Assembly (NCBI GenBank): GCA_015680685.1
Contig: MNCI01020785.1
Location: 13,932-60,168 of the forward strand
Direction of reading: 5' to 3'
Source of the DNA: Gnetum montanum
Lineage: Eukaryota; Streptophyta; Gnetopsida; Gnetales; Gnetaceae
DNA length: 46,237 bases
The notes below the pieces were generated by a model. That model was not told where the DNA came from, searched no databases, and saw only the letters and a list, made by a program, of their open reading frames with translations. Below, in pieces: positions 8,520-19,798 of the stretch (positions within the stretch are counted from its first letter, which is position 1; each line of letters opens with the position of its first letter). The translations under genes were made by a program, and so were the position numbers.

Positions 8520-11500
8520 AAAGGTGAGTTTGAGCACTTGGTGTGGTCACTTCAATGTTGTTTGAAGTTAAAAATGAAACTTTTGTTATGACTACGTGGG
8601 GCCCTGCCAAGACTACACTAGCTAGTGTAGTTGGGATAGGCCACAATGTAGTCAATGTTAATAGATGAGGTTTATTATGACCAACTCTAAGGTCTTGATG
8701 GTTTGTATGGCTAGCACAATGGACTAGGGTTGGAGATTGATGAACCTTAGCATTGTTTTGATCCTTGAGAAGTTGTAAATGATATAAAAACTGGTGACTA
8801 TGCTAGGACTATGCTAGCCAATGTAGTCCCAACATAGATGCATGGGAAAACTAGGTTTTTGGGGTGTCAAAGTTGAAACCAATATTCCATTACCTTTCTA
8901 GGGTAGCGTAGGATCTTGGGAGGGCTACATTGGTCATTTGGGGGTCAAAATAGGCTACTGCAAGTGAACTTTTGGTACCAACACCCCATGACTACGTTGG
9001 CTAGCATAGTTGGGGGTGGCCTCAATGCAGATGGATAAACATTTGGACTTTTCATGGTCAAATAAGGCTAAACTGTAGCTGGATTTAGGGTTTTAAGGTT
9101 CCAAGCTTCCTAAATCAAGTTTTAGGTCATTTTGAGTGTTGTGGTGTTAGTACAACCATCTTGGGACAAGGACTATGTTGGGACTATGCTAGCCATCATA
9201 GTCCTAGCCTACCTCAGCATAGTTGAGTATGATTTTTATCTTTTTGTTGGTTTCTATGGTTAATCAACCAATTTTTTAGGTTCCCAGTGTTTTTGATATT
9301 CATAGCTAAGGTTTTAGACTCAAGATGATCAATTTTAATGGTTTTTTTAATGTAGATATGGTCATACACCCCTGAACTACACTTGCCATTGTAGTTGAAG
9401 ATGGCCTCAATGTAGATTAGTGGAATCTAGCATTCCTATGATTAAAACAAGGTGAAGTTGTAGCTAGGCAATGTCAAGTAAGATTCTAGATCCCTCAAGT
9501 CAAATTTTAGGCCATTCGGGATGTTTTGGTACTAGCCAAACCAATCCAAAATCATGACTACGCTGGGACTACACTGGCCAACATAGTCCTAGCCTACCTT
9601 AGCATAGTGTGATGTGAATCTTGGCTTTTAATGAGTTTTTGTAATAAATCATCTAGGTGCTTGGGTTCTCAAGGTTACTGTTATTCTTGGATAGGGTTTT
9701 GGCTTAGAATGATCAATTTTAGAGGGTATTTGGCTATTGATATGTCCATTCCCTCCTTGAACTACATTAGCCAACATAGTCCCAACATAGATGGAGGAAA
9801 TGTGATGAGTTTTGGACATTCTTAACCCAATTTCCAAGGTTTAATTAGTAGGGCTCTAAGCTTGAGATGATGCATCAAAAATTTGATTTGGCAAGTTCAT
9901 GATCTCTTTTGGGATTCCTATAGTAGGACTGTGTTGGGACTACATTAGCCAATATAGCCAAGGGTTTCCTGGCATAGTTTGTCATCTCAAAAGTATTTTG
10001 ACTAAATCTAGTTCCACTTTTTAGTAGTTTAAGATCATTAGAGGTCCCAAGAAGGTGTGAAGGCTAGGATATGATACTTTGAAGGTCACCTTTAGCATTT
10101 GGTGATCCATCCCAACCAACTATGCTAGGACTACACTAACCAATGTAGTTAGGGTGATCTTCAGTGTAGCTTTAATGTGGGAATGGAATTTTCCTTATTT
10201 TTGCTACACATTTTGCTATTACAAGATCACCAAAGGCTCTAAGGGAGTGTGAAGGCCAAGATATGTTGACCTAAGGGTCGTTTATGGGTTTTAGTGATCC
10301 ACCTTCATCCAACTACACTAGGACTATGTTGGCCAATGTAGTTATGTCCATCCCTCATGTATTGTAAAGATGGGAGTAGGATTTATTTCATTTTTTTTTA
10401 GTTATTCTACATCCTAGGCTTACTAGAGACTTTGGGGTTCATAGTGTGTTATTCTAGAGGTTATTTTTGGTTTTTGGCCTTCATTTTCTATCCAACTATG
10501 TTGGGACTATGCTAGCCAATGTAGTTGGGTCTACTCTCAACATAGTACCAAGGTTGGGATAGGACTAAACTTGTCTTTGATTAATTGTTTATCATTTGAA
10601 ACCCACTGAAGACTCTAGGAGGATGTGATGGTTAAGAAATGTCAATTTGAAGGTCACCTAGGATACTGAATGATCAAGTTTCTCTCAACTATGCTAGGAC
10701 CATGCTGGCTAGTGTAGTTAAGGTGTTCCCAACATATTCTATGGAAGATAGATGATTTTTGATGTCTTTTGACTAGTCTTATAAAGTTTCAGAGCTTTTG
10801 GAGGCTCTAGATAGGATTTGGTGCATGGTGTGACCATTCTGGAGTCGATCAAGAGTCTAGTTAGTGGTGGAAGGCATCATCCCTCTTAGGACTATGTTGG
10901 CCAACATAGTTAGATTGTTGGTCAATGTAGTTACCCAAAATAGCCAATTTTGATGTGATTTTTGGCATTCCTTGGCGTACAATGACTTCCAATGTCAACA
11001 TTTCATTACCAATTTTGGGCATGAGGTTTTTAGTTTCAAACATGGCATTGATGGACACCTACAAGGTGGGTTTTGGTAGTGGTTGGAGTTTAGCATTCAT
11101 TCCAAGGCTTCTAGGGGCTTAAACCCTAAAGTAGTTACCATGGAGAAGCCAAAATCCAAGTGTATTAGGCTTTTTTATTAGCGTGTTAGTGAGGCCCCTA
11201 ATGGGGCCCATCTCAAGCTTGAATTGGAAAACAAATTACTTTTCCACCAACCTAGCGTAGTCCTACCTTCTAATTGTGATCATGGAGTTATGTGGGACTT
11301 GTGTAAGTGTTTTGGAGTTTTGGTGGTTAATGCATAAGTTTGGAATTGATTTCCACATTATAATTTTGCATAAATCAAACTTCTCACATCACCTCTAATC
11401 TAAAATGCATAGTATCATAGCTCTAATCCTATTTTTGGCTTCAACTACACCTATCCTCAACATAGTCTAGTTGTCCCACACCAAAGAGCAAGCGCAGTTG
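8520..11500. repeat. Degenerate ~190-bp tandem array with central dyads
   Basis: Thirteen copies of a dyad of the form ACTAYRYTRGCCAAYRTAGT are centred at about 8621, 8817, 9000, 9192, 9385, 9577, 9770, 9948, 10139, 10332, 10515, 10708 and 10900. The spacing is 178-196 bp, mean 190. Two dyads are perfect 20-bp palindromes: ACTACACTAGCTAGTGTAGT at 8612-8631 and ACTATGTTGGCCAACATAGT at 10891-10910. Phrases such as GACTATGCTGGGACTACACT and 'GATCAATTTTAG' recur between dyads. Weaker copies reach about 11.47 kb. The array lies where pol would be expected in this minus-strand element. Satellite arrays in the 3' part of Tat/Ogre elements are known from other plants. Confidence 0.75.
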
Positions 11501-11849
11501 TTGGAGGAGTTCTAAAAGCTTGAAGATTTTGGCATTATTCATTCAAGTTATTAAAGAGGAGAGCTTCAATAGGCAAAAATCCACCCTTGAAGGAGGTTGA
11601 CATAGCTACAAGAGGGCTCTCCAATCTACCATAGATTTTTTAGGAGAAGGATCTTCCACCATGACTCCCAAGTACACAATTCTTAGCTGTTTCCTAAGAA
11701 ATTTCATTAGAATCCTAGGCATATTTGCATGTTTAGGCTTATGTGTTAATTAAAATTGAATTTTGTAAAATTCCTACATTAGATCTAGGCCATGTTTATG
11801 AGGTTTCGATTTGCCTTGGTTTTGGGATTGGTCTATGTTGAGTTATAAA

Positions 11850-13100
11850 TCTTGTTTTAGATTATTTTATGCATTTTTTGTATTTTCCCACCAAAAAGCA
11901 ATGCCACTTTTGTAATTTTTTTTCCATAAAAATGGCTTGGCATTTTCATTTTTTATGGCATGGGATTATTTTCTACTATTTTTTGGTCAAGTTGGCTCTT
12001 GAACCACTAAATTCTGACTTACAATTGATGTTTTACAAGTTTTCCGTAAGCTAGTCCATAGTGGGTTTTTGGTTTTTACTTTTTTTATGTCACTTTTCAA
12101 ATTTTTCATGCAAAAAAGGCTAAGAATTTTTGGTTTTTTAGGTTTTTTCTTTTTAGTTTATTATTTATTAGTTCAAACAGCTATGAAATCACTAAATTTT
12201 GGTCCACGGTTAATTTTCTATGAATTTTTTCATGCAACAGTGTATAGTGAAATTTCTAATTTTTATGATTTTACCCCTATGAAACTGGGCAACGTTGACA
12301 CTTGGGAAAATTTTTCCAACCAACATCCCAAGTTCCTAAGGATTCTCTTAGTTGTTAGGGAGGGTTTAGAGTTAATTCTAGCAATTTTGAAATTCTTTTC
12401 ATTATGTCTACCAGTGAATTACTATAGCAATTTTCTAGAGTTTTGGGTTTTTATGAAAATTTTACAAAATTTTGCCAAGGTGTTGGGTTGTGGTTCAAAT
12501 TTTTTTAAGCTTGGAACTATAACGTAGATGTTGAATTTTTTTGATTTTTTTATGTGTGCATAGTCCATAGACTTAGAAAAAACTTTTTAGTTTTAATTTG
12601 TCATTTGTGAATTACCTTGTACAATTGTAGTGTTGACTATCAAAACTGCAAACCTCCTTAGCTGTATAGGTAACATTAGTGTGGTTTTTGAATTTTAATG
12701 GCTATTTTCAAATATTCCTAAGGTTATTTATACCTTTTATTGTAGTTTTCAATAGTCACTTGAATTTTTAAAAATTTTCAACTAGTTCCCTTAGAGTTTT
12801 TGCTACATCTAGTTTCACCGTTAACTAGGATTTCTAGTAAAAATTTTGCAAATTTCAAATTCAGATTTTGTGACTATTGTTTGGGGTACAAACTAGTTTT
12901 CATGGATTCAATTTTTCTACATAAAATTTTATTAACTTTTATGCATATTGCACATGAAATTGCTATCGGTTGTTGGTGGGCTACTTGGTTCTATTTAGTT
13001 TTCTATATGCAAATTGTTCATAAATTTTAGTTATTGTCTTTTTAATTCTAAGTGTTAAAGATTCTAGATTTGGTTAGATGAAAACATTGACAATGAGGTC
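11850..13100. other. T-rich stretch with low-complexity open frames
   Basis: Long T runs on the plus strand give hydrophobic Phe/Leu-rich open frames (for example 12069-12527). Internal similarity, such as ACCACTAAATTCTGACTTAC near 12005 and ATCACTAAATTTTGGTCCAC near 12187, points to a decayed repeat. I find no domain or codon pattern of a gene. Confidence 0.4.
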
Positions 13101-13584
13101 ACACTAATGTTTTTGTTTTTATTTTTTACTCTGGTTTCAAGGTCAATCCATGCCCTAATGATTACATGCTCTTCTTGTTCATGGGCCTCGATTAATGATA
13201 GTGATCAGCTTGATAACACTCCTCCTCTTCTCCCCTAGTTTTATCAAAGCCTTTAATGATAATACTATATTAGGCTAGCAATCTTAAGTGTCATGGTTGG
13301 TGGATAGTGGTCATATTCATAAATTTAAAGATTGTGTATTGTCTATTTGCATTACACTGTATAATTATGGTCATGGCTAAACTTTTAATTATTTTTATCA
13401 TATTCTACATTCCTCTATGCTTTATATTTTTATATGAACATAAGTGGTAATTATAACAAGGCTATATGGTGAAACTGATAAGACAAGGTATAATCATGTA
13501 AGAAAGACTTTGTAAACAATGCTATTAGATAAAATGGCCACAATGTTGATATGGATACAAAAAGACAAGGTCGTTATGCTCACC

Positions 13585-13680
13585 AGTTTTAGGCCTTGGT
13601 AGGCCATGGCTTCACTAGTTTTAGGCCCTAGCAAGCCATAATGTTGTTAATTTTAGGCCTTAGCAGGGCACGGCCCATAC
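13585..13680 (-). repeat. GGCC minisatellite after protease, old Tat
   Basis: Three units of the type CTAGTTTTAGGCCCTAGCAA followed by GCCAT lie just downstream of the protease on the element's own strand. The same motif, in the element-sense form GGCCCGCAATGGCC...AAACTAG, is found in the same place in the young Tat (28185-28440). Its survival in two diverged copies suggests it belongs to the family. Confidence 0.6.
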
Positions 13681-13979
13681 TTGCCTAGCAAGTATAGGAT
13701 GCTCTCAAAAGAGCATACAAGGATAGAATCAATAATGAAACATGATATAATGTCACAAAGGTGAAGAAACTATTAACAAAAGAATGGATGAGACATTTAC
13801 CATGAACTTTTTGTTTGATCTTTAAGAGATCAAGGAATCCTTTTGACACAATCTTATGCTTACCATCTCTTTTGTTTAGCATGGCAAGCTTCATGCATTT
13901 TTGCTGATAATTCAATATTACAAAGTTGGTGTTATTGGCATTATTGTTATTCTCATTGTTGTTGGCTCTAATCTAAGTG

Positions 13980-14660
13980 TCAGGAGTTTTCTTTGGAAAC
14001 TCCACCTCCAAACCTTAGTCGATGTTTATATAGTTAATCGAAGGTAGCAACATGTTGTTCCCACAAATGATAGTTTCCCCTTCCTCATAGGGCAAGTGAA
14101 TCTCTTCATGTATAGGAGATGAGACTGTGCAAAGCTTAACCAACCATGATCTTCCTAGGATTAAGTTCAAGCTAGGTGTCTTTTTGACCACTAAGAAGTT
14201 GGTGAATGTAGGGAATTTCTCATCGACTACAAAATCCAACGAGATGGAACCTCACACTGCTACTCATGATCCATTAAATGACTTAAGTGCTGAGGTTGTA
14301 GTTGCTTGGATGTTCTCAGTTAAGCCTAGTTTGTCAACTACGAAAAATGATATCATGTTGGTCGTCACCCCATCATCTACATGAACATTATCAACATTGT
14401 ATCTACCAACATGTATGATGATGAGAAGAGGAGCAGATAGTACTTCTCCATTGATAGAGTTAATTTTTATCTCACTGTCATGAAAGTTAAGCATGGGTTT
14501 ATGCCTATTTTCCCCAAGTGAAGCTTGTTCAATGATAGAGGGGATGGAATCTCTATTGTTGGGTATGTCTTTGCTCATAGGGATAGAAGTCAACACTTGA
14601 GCTAGTGCATCTATGTAAGCAGGAGAAGTCATGACCAAGTCATACAAGTTCAATGATTGT
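13980..14660 (-). pseudogene. Old Tat aspartic protease (decayed)
   Basis: Minus-strand frame with two blocks, about 14653-14264 and 14239-14015, separated by a stop in the same frame. The first reads NLYDLVMTSPAY and later NVHVDDGVTTNMIS. The second reads SLNLILGRSWLVKLCTVSSP and IHEEIHLPYEEGE. The young Tat has LYDLLMTSREY, VHVDDGTATNVIS, FNLILGRSWLAQLRAVSSP and IHQEIHLPYAGGE. The active-site triplet is DDG, where DSG or DTG is usual for retropepsins, and both Tat copies share this. The ILGR block is the second conserved protease signature. Confidence 0.8.
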
Positions 14661-15173
14661 TTGGCTTGTTCTATTATTGTAAGGAAATTCTTTCCCTTGT
14701 CTTGTAACCTTTCGATCTTAGTGATTTTAACTTCCTCAATCCTTCCTAGAGTTTGTCACTTAGGTTTTGATATATGTGCCTTGGGCTCCTTGTCCATGGA
14801 CATAGCTAGTCTTGATGTAGACCTAGGTGTGTTATCTTGCTGTGAAGCTTTTTGTTGTTGGTTACCCTTAGTGGGCTTAGTTGTTGGGTTGGTGACTAGT
14901 TGTTTTTGTCACCATCGTGATGATGATTTCTTACTAACCTTTGAGTTGTGAGCCACTGTAGGTGATCTTTGATCACAAATTATTATGGTTTTTCTAGTTG
15001 AAGATGGAGGAACCCAAATAACAAATGGTTTCCTAGGCTTTGAAGGATTGGCAACTTGTGGTTTGGGTTATGAATTTGATGCCATTGAAGGGGGGACACA
15101 TATGATGAAAGGCTTCTTAGGGGCTAGAGGAGGCAGTACCCCATATGATGAAGGGCTTTCTAGGCTTTGTATG

Positions 15174-15551
15174 TTATGACCAAGCGCTAGCTAATAGTAC
15201 TATGATGACAAACGATCCCCTAGGAGGATTAGATTGTTTGGTTTCCATGAATGAGGCTACAATATAAAAATTATTGTTGGTGCTTAGAGAGTTGGGCTCA
15301 TTCAACACCAACTTTACATGATCTATCATCTTCTTGAGGTCATCTTTTAATGCTAGGCAAAAATTAGTGTCATGGCCAGCCATTTGATGATAATGGAAAA
15401 ACCTATTTATTCTAAAGTACTTTGATAGCTTGGGATCATCCTTAGTTGTTATCGTTGGGTCTCTAGCTATGTCACAAAGGCAATTATGCCTCTTATGAGC
15501 CTCCTTAGATAGTTTCTTATGTTGTATACAGTTGTCTTTAAACAAGCTCAA
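15174..15551 (-). pseudogene. Old Tat gag nucleocapsid-like segment
   Basis: The minus frame reads SKEAHKRHNCLCDIARDPTI and then RFFHYHQMAGHDTNFCLALK. The young Tat has SEEALKRHRRHCELLKNPSI and RFCDYHQLCGHNTDYCWALK in the same order. This is the Tat-type zinc-knuckle substitute, spaced C-x2-H-x4-H-x4-C. The first Cys has become His here (FHYH for FCDYH), so metal binding is doubtful. In the intact protein the motif would bind genomic RNA. Confidence 0.7.
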
Positions 15552-15830
15552 AGGGCTTCATAGACAACCTTGTGTACTTAGACCTATTTTTCTGTTCAAA
15601 ATTTGGTCTTGGATTATTTGAAGTATAGGTAGTGGAGAATTGCAATGAGTCAAAATATGTGTTGCATGATGGTGATCCCTAGCTCTTTCCTTGTTTTGAC
15701 TCTTTTCTTACTACAACAACAATTGTATGTTCTTACCTAGTTTTATTATTATCCTTCTTGTGTGCTATTTTGTATAGGCAACATAGGATGGGTTGTCATG
15801 TGCCTCAGTTGCCTCCTCGATGTTCTTAGT

Positions 15831-16370
15831 CTATAAAAAGGCTTGGCCCAGTGACTGGGGCTCTAAGTAGTAGAGCTTTAACTTAATGAAGTCATTTAAT
15901 ATTCCCTTGTAGATGGCTAAGAGGTGGGTTTTAGAGATAGGCTTTGGAATCTCATTGAGTGTTAAATTCCATCTTTGAATGAATCTTTTAGCTAGTTCAA
16001 GTGGCCCATGTTTCACCTTCATCAATTGATCCAATGTGCCATTTGGCTTTAAGTTGTATCTAAAGCAGTTGACAAATTGGTTTATTAGGTTCTCAAGGGA
16101 AGAGATGGAGCCTCTAGGCAAGGTTCAGTACCAATCAAAAGCATTTTCCTTGAGAGACATAGGGAAAATCCTTAGTATTGTATATGGCCAAGCTTGCAGC
16201 AATAGGTACTCGAAATGAAAGGTTATAAGGTGGGCATTAGGATCACCCTTATCATTGTACTTGGTGAACTAATGTATGGGAATTCCTAATGGGAGAGTTA
16301 TCTATGGGACAATAGGACTGATTCAATCATCCTAATAGAAGTCCATTATTTTCACTATCTAGGTTGTGAA
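15831..16370 (-). pseudogene. Old Tat gag core (Retrotrans_gag-like, decayed)
   Basis: Minus-strand blocks read FTKYNDKGDPNAHLITFR, then SLENLINQFVNCFRYNLK, TLDQLMKVKHGPLELAKRFI, QRWNLTLNEIPKPISKTHLL and KLKLYYLEPQSLGQAFL. Each lines up with the young gag (FTKYNGEGDPNAHLVTFR, and so on). This is the capsid-type domain of Ty3/gypsy Gag. The upstream half has stops and the frame changes near 16.13 kb. Confidence 0.8.
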
Positions 16371-16622
16371 GGATTTAAGCTTCCATAACTCTTTCATAAG
16401 GTCTTGGATCATTTGGAATGCTTAATCTAGTCCTATGGCCTCACAATCATAAGGGTTGTGGAGTGAGTTGAGAGGCCTATGGCCTCGCAATGGGTTGTGG
16501 CATGAAAGGAAAAGGCTAGATCATCATGGTTGTAGGGGAACCAAACAACAAGGAGGTTAGAGTAGGTATCTTGGGAATGAATAGTAAAAAGGTTGTATGT
16601 GACCCTTGGATCACTTAGAGTT

Positions 16623-17243
16623 CCACTGTGGGGCCTGTTGGTATTGAGAAGGGATGAGCAATGGTGAAGACCACTGGTGATAGCCATGTAGATCGAGGCT
16701 ACCTCGCAAGAAGCATAGAGGAGCTAAATGGGGTTGTTTAGGGCATCGATTGCATTTGATGTGCTATTATAACAAGTGTTGGCCCAAACGTGGTTAGATA
16801 GACTGGAGAAGTGGGTTGAGGGACTTACCCCACTGTGGGGCTTATTGGTATTGAGAAGGGATGAGCAATGGTGAAGACCACTGGTGATAGCCATGTAGAT
16901 CGAGGCTACCTTGCAAGAAGCATAGAGGAGCTAAATGGGGTTGTTTAGGACATCGATTGCATTTGATGTGCTATTATAACAAGTGTTGGCCCAAACACGG
17001 TTAGATAGACTGGAGAAGTAGGTTGAGGGACTTACCCCACTATGGGGCCTGTTGGTATTGAGAAGGGATGAGCGATGGTGAAGACCACTGGTGATAGCCA
17101 TGTAGATCGAGGCTACCTCGCAAGAAGCATAGAGGAGCTAAATGGGGTTGTTTAGGACATCAATTGCATTTGATGTGCTATTATAACAACTGTTGGCCCA
17201 AACATGGTTAGATAGACTGGAGAAGTGGGTTGAGGGACTTACC
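16623..17243 (-). repeat. Three tandem copies of a 207-bp unit
   Basis: Three head-to-tail copies begin at 16623, 16830 and 17037 with CCACTGTGGGG or CCACTATGGGG. The period is exactly 207 bp, and copies differ by only about 3% by eye. The array sits between the gag N-terminus (17649-17365) and the gag core. In the young Tat this interval encodes a Pro/Gln-rich linker. 207 is a multiple of three, so the expansion would keep the gag frame. Confidence 0.85.
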
Positions 17244-17364
17244 TCATGGAGAAGGTAGGAGAGACCAAGGTGGGTATAGTGGCTTAGGGAGCTAATTGTT
17301 GGAATAGGATCCCTAATAAGTTTTCTAGTTTGGGTTTTGCCTCAAACTCATCCTACTTCTTGTA

Positions 17365-17649
17365 TTAATCCTTGGAGCTTGACTTCCCATCTTTCTCATC
17401 CATCTTAATTAAATGAGATAGAATGCATGTGTGGGCATCAAACAATGGTATTTTATCATACGAGGAAGGAATGTATTCTTTCTTGTTATGGTAAATGAGC
17501 TTGTACTCATGTTTGGATTCTAACTCCACTCGTGGGATGAGCAAACCTACCTGGATTTTAGCATAAATTAAATTATAATAATTTTCATTAATGATGACAA
17601 AATCTGGGCTTTGCCCTCTCAACCTAAGCAATTGTCTACATTCAGCCAC
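17365..17649 (-). pseudogene. Old Tat gag N-terminal region
   Basis: The minus frame reads LLRLRGQSPDFVIINENYYN, then ELESKHEYKLIYHNKKEYIP and SSYDKIPLFDAHTCILSHLI. The young Tat has SLRLQGKDPIFTVVTPKENN, IEAKRNFKMIHRGGQDFTP and AYDIIPLTDQQHEIITQLV in the same order. It is the start of Gag, whose function here is unassigned. The frame is open for 94 codons, then the 207-bp repeats begin. Confidence 0.7.
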
Positions 17650-17699
17650 AAAGGGGTCTTTAGGGTCATAAACCCATACACCATCTTAGTTATATGTCA

Positions 17700-18714
17700 T
17701 ATCAGTTAGGTTGAGGAGTAATACAGTTGACTAGCTAAAATACATGGTTTTTGGTTTAAACCTGATTTAATAAATTTTATCATTAATTAATTATCTAGGA
17801 AAAATTCCAAAAAATGAAATTATCCAAGGGGCAAAGGGGTTATGATTGAAAAATGATGTAAATTTGCAACTAAAGACATGGTGCAAATTGCAATGGCAGT
17901 GATGTATACTACACTTAGGAATGTGTGAAAGTTTTACGTGTTGGAAGAACCAACTACACTGGCTTTACCAGTAGGATCTACATTGGAGGGTGTGCAGGAG
18001 ATCACTATATAGCTTAGCCAACTATGATGGGATAGGTGTGGGGTGTGGGTTGTGGTTTTGTCTAGGAAAACCAAGTTGGAGATATTTCCATCCTAGAGGA
18101 TGTATGCTAGTATTGAAAAATTACATGTAAATTTTAGTATTCACCAAGGACTATGTTGGAGTCTTGGAAGTGTCTATGCTGGCTTTCCACAAGATTTCAT
18201 AGCAGAAGAATATTGGGTATTTGGACAAAACTACACTAGCCCTGAGAACACCCTATGTGCAAGTTTTAATGGAAAAAATTGTAGGTTTCAATGTAGACTA
18301 TTCTAGTTTGAAAGAATCTAGCAACTGTTATGAAAATATTGTAGAAATCCAAATCCCCCACAACAACTATGTTGGATATTTAGTTGTGGGAATTTGAACA
18401 CCAATGTTACGTTTATTGAAAAATTTCACTATAAGGGGATTTGAGTGGTTGAGGTAGAGCAACATTGGCCTTTGGGACTCACAAAGGCAACTTTGACTAT
18501 CAACTACACTAGTCTTACAAAGCACAATAGCTGCTGTGAAAATTTTTCAAAAAATCCAAATCACCTGCAACAACTATGGTGGGTGTTAATTGTAAGGAAT
18601 TGAACATCAACATTGGATTTAGTGTTAAATGTTTGTAGGTTTTTGAGTTCAAAATGTGGAATGCTTGGTTTTTTAAAATGTTTGGAAAAGGTCTGGGTTG
18701 AGAATTTTAGTAGA
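17700..18714 (-). other. Leader of old Tat, partly duplicated
   Basis: Noncoding sequence between primer site and gag. It contains a diverged ~211-bp tandem duplication: ATCCAAATCCCCCACAACAA near 18345 against ATCCAAATCACCTGCAACAA near 18555. It also has more AACTATGTTGG and AACTACACTAG half-dyads of the kind seen in the 8.5-11.5 kb array. I see no gene. Confidence 0.45.
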
Positions 18715-18739
18715 GATCCTCCTTCTAATGCCAGAAAAC
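18715..18739 (-). promoter_or_regulatory. Primer binding site of old Tat
   Basis: Immediately inside the 5' LTR the minus strand reads GTTTTCTGGCATTAGAAGGA followed by GGATC. The young Tat has GTTTTCTGGTGCTAGAAGGA plus GGGCC in the same place. The tRNA would pair from TGG on. I cannot name the tRNA from sequence alone. The shared site shows both belong to one Tat family. Confidence 0.7.
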
Positions 18740-19798
18740 TATTACACCTAAAAAATTTGATCAATGGAAAAAAATTAAAAATCCTAGATGTGGAAACAAT
18801 TTTGACCTTAAATCTCAAGGGCCTCTGAGAAAGATAATTTAAGGTGCCCTAGACAATTTGGCTAATCACCCAAGGACTTGAAGAATGTAAACGAAGATGA
18901 AAAAACGAAATTGCATATTTGATTAAAAATAAACACAAAATTAAACTTGAAATGGATTCTGCACTACAAATGAATTGATAAACTTTATTGAAATAGCAAA
19001 ATACTTAAATTTTGAAGTTTAAAGAAGTACAAATTGTGTGCTCATATGCACAAGAAGCTCACTTAGATGGAGCTTGAAGCCTATTGGAGCTAGCAAGTTG
19101 TGTTCTACAATTGAACTTCACAATCTAGGTACTTCCCAACTCTAATCACTAAGAGCTCCTTTTTTATTTTCACTTGAATCTGCAACTTTGGTTACTAGTG
19201 TTGTAGATGGTGGTGCTTGACTCTTGTTGCAATGGCACTATGCTAAGAGTCTCTAATGCTCAAGTAATTACTAATTTGCTCCAAAAGTCTTGAAAATGCC
19301 AAATAGGTTTAAAGTGCTCAAGGTTGCCAAGGTTGTATGGTTGCAAAAATGTTCTAAAACTAAATAAGATGTTCAAGTTTGGCTTATATAGGCTTCAAGG
19401 TTGTTGATTTTAGGTTGCAAATTTCTATCATGATTGCTGACAAATTGGTGTTATTTGTAGGTGTAACAGGCCATTATTTCTAGTATAGTTGTCCATTTAT
19501 GACAAGTTTTAACACCAAAGGGCTATCAAAACTGCATCAAACACTAAAATAGTAAATAATTTTGTGACTATGTTAGCTTCACCTCAATTACGTTGGCCTT
19601 GGAGAGCTATGCTAGCATTTTTTAAATTTGTTGGGAAATATGGTGAGTACACTGGCCATCTAAAGATTACTGAGAATCTAAGATGACTATGCTGGCCATG
19701 TTGCAATTGTTGGAAATTGTGATGACTACATTGACCATTGTTGGGAAAATGGAAAACCCAACAACTTCAATGATGGGTGTGTGTAGCTCCAACATAGT
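18740..19798 (-). repeat. 5' LTR of old Tat (partial)
   Basis: About 1059 bp, collinear with 5167-6210 and including a TATA-like box at 19383-19390. It stops at 19798, where the Athila-like LTR of A begins with TGATGAGTGG. The missing U3 part should resume beyond the far end of A, outside the window. Confidence 0.7.

Larger units (their letters stand above)
5167..19798 (-). mobile_element. Old Tat-lineage element (gag-protease, no pol seen)
   Basis: A minus-strand LTR element. Two direct repeats (5167-6466 and 18740-19798) act as its LTRs. The primer site lies just inside the right one and the polypurine tract just inside the left one. Coding remains from right to left are gag N-terminus, gag core, a nucleocapsid-like motif and protease, each matching the young Tat at 24.2-27.9 kb. 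Between protease and 3' LTR (about 7.5 kb) there is a minisatellite, a T-rich stretch and a ~190-bp tandem array, with no recognisable RT, RNase H or integrase. The 5' LTR is interrupted by element A at 19799. Confidence 0.75.

Noticed and set aside
8520-11500. CRISPR-like array
   Set aside because: The whole unit repeats, not a short repeat with unique spacers, and the context is a plant retrotransposon.
11869-13030. Plus-strand open frames with many Phe/Leu as membrane proteins
   Set aside because: They come from long T runs in a decayed retroelement. There is no start context, homologous block or codon bias.
14127-14951. Plus-strand ORFs in the old Tat protease region
   Set aside because: The minus strand reads protease with VHVDDG and ILGR blocks.
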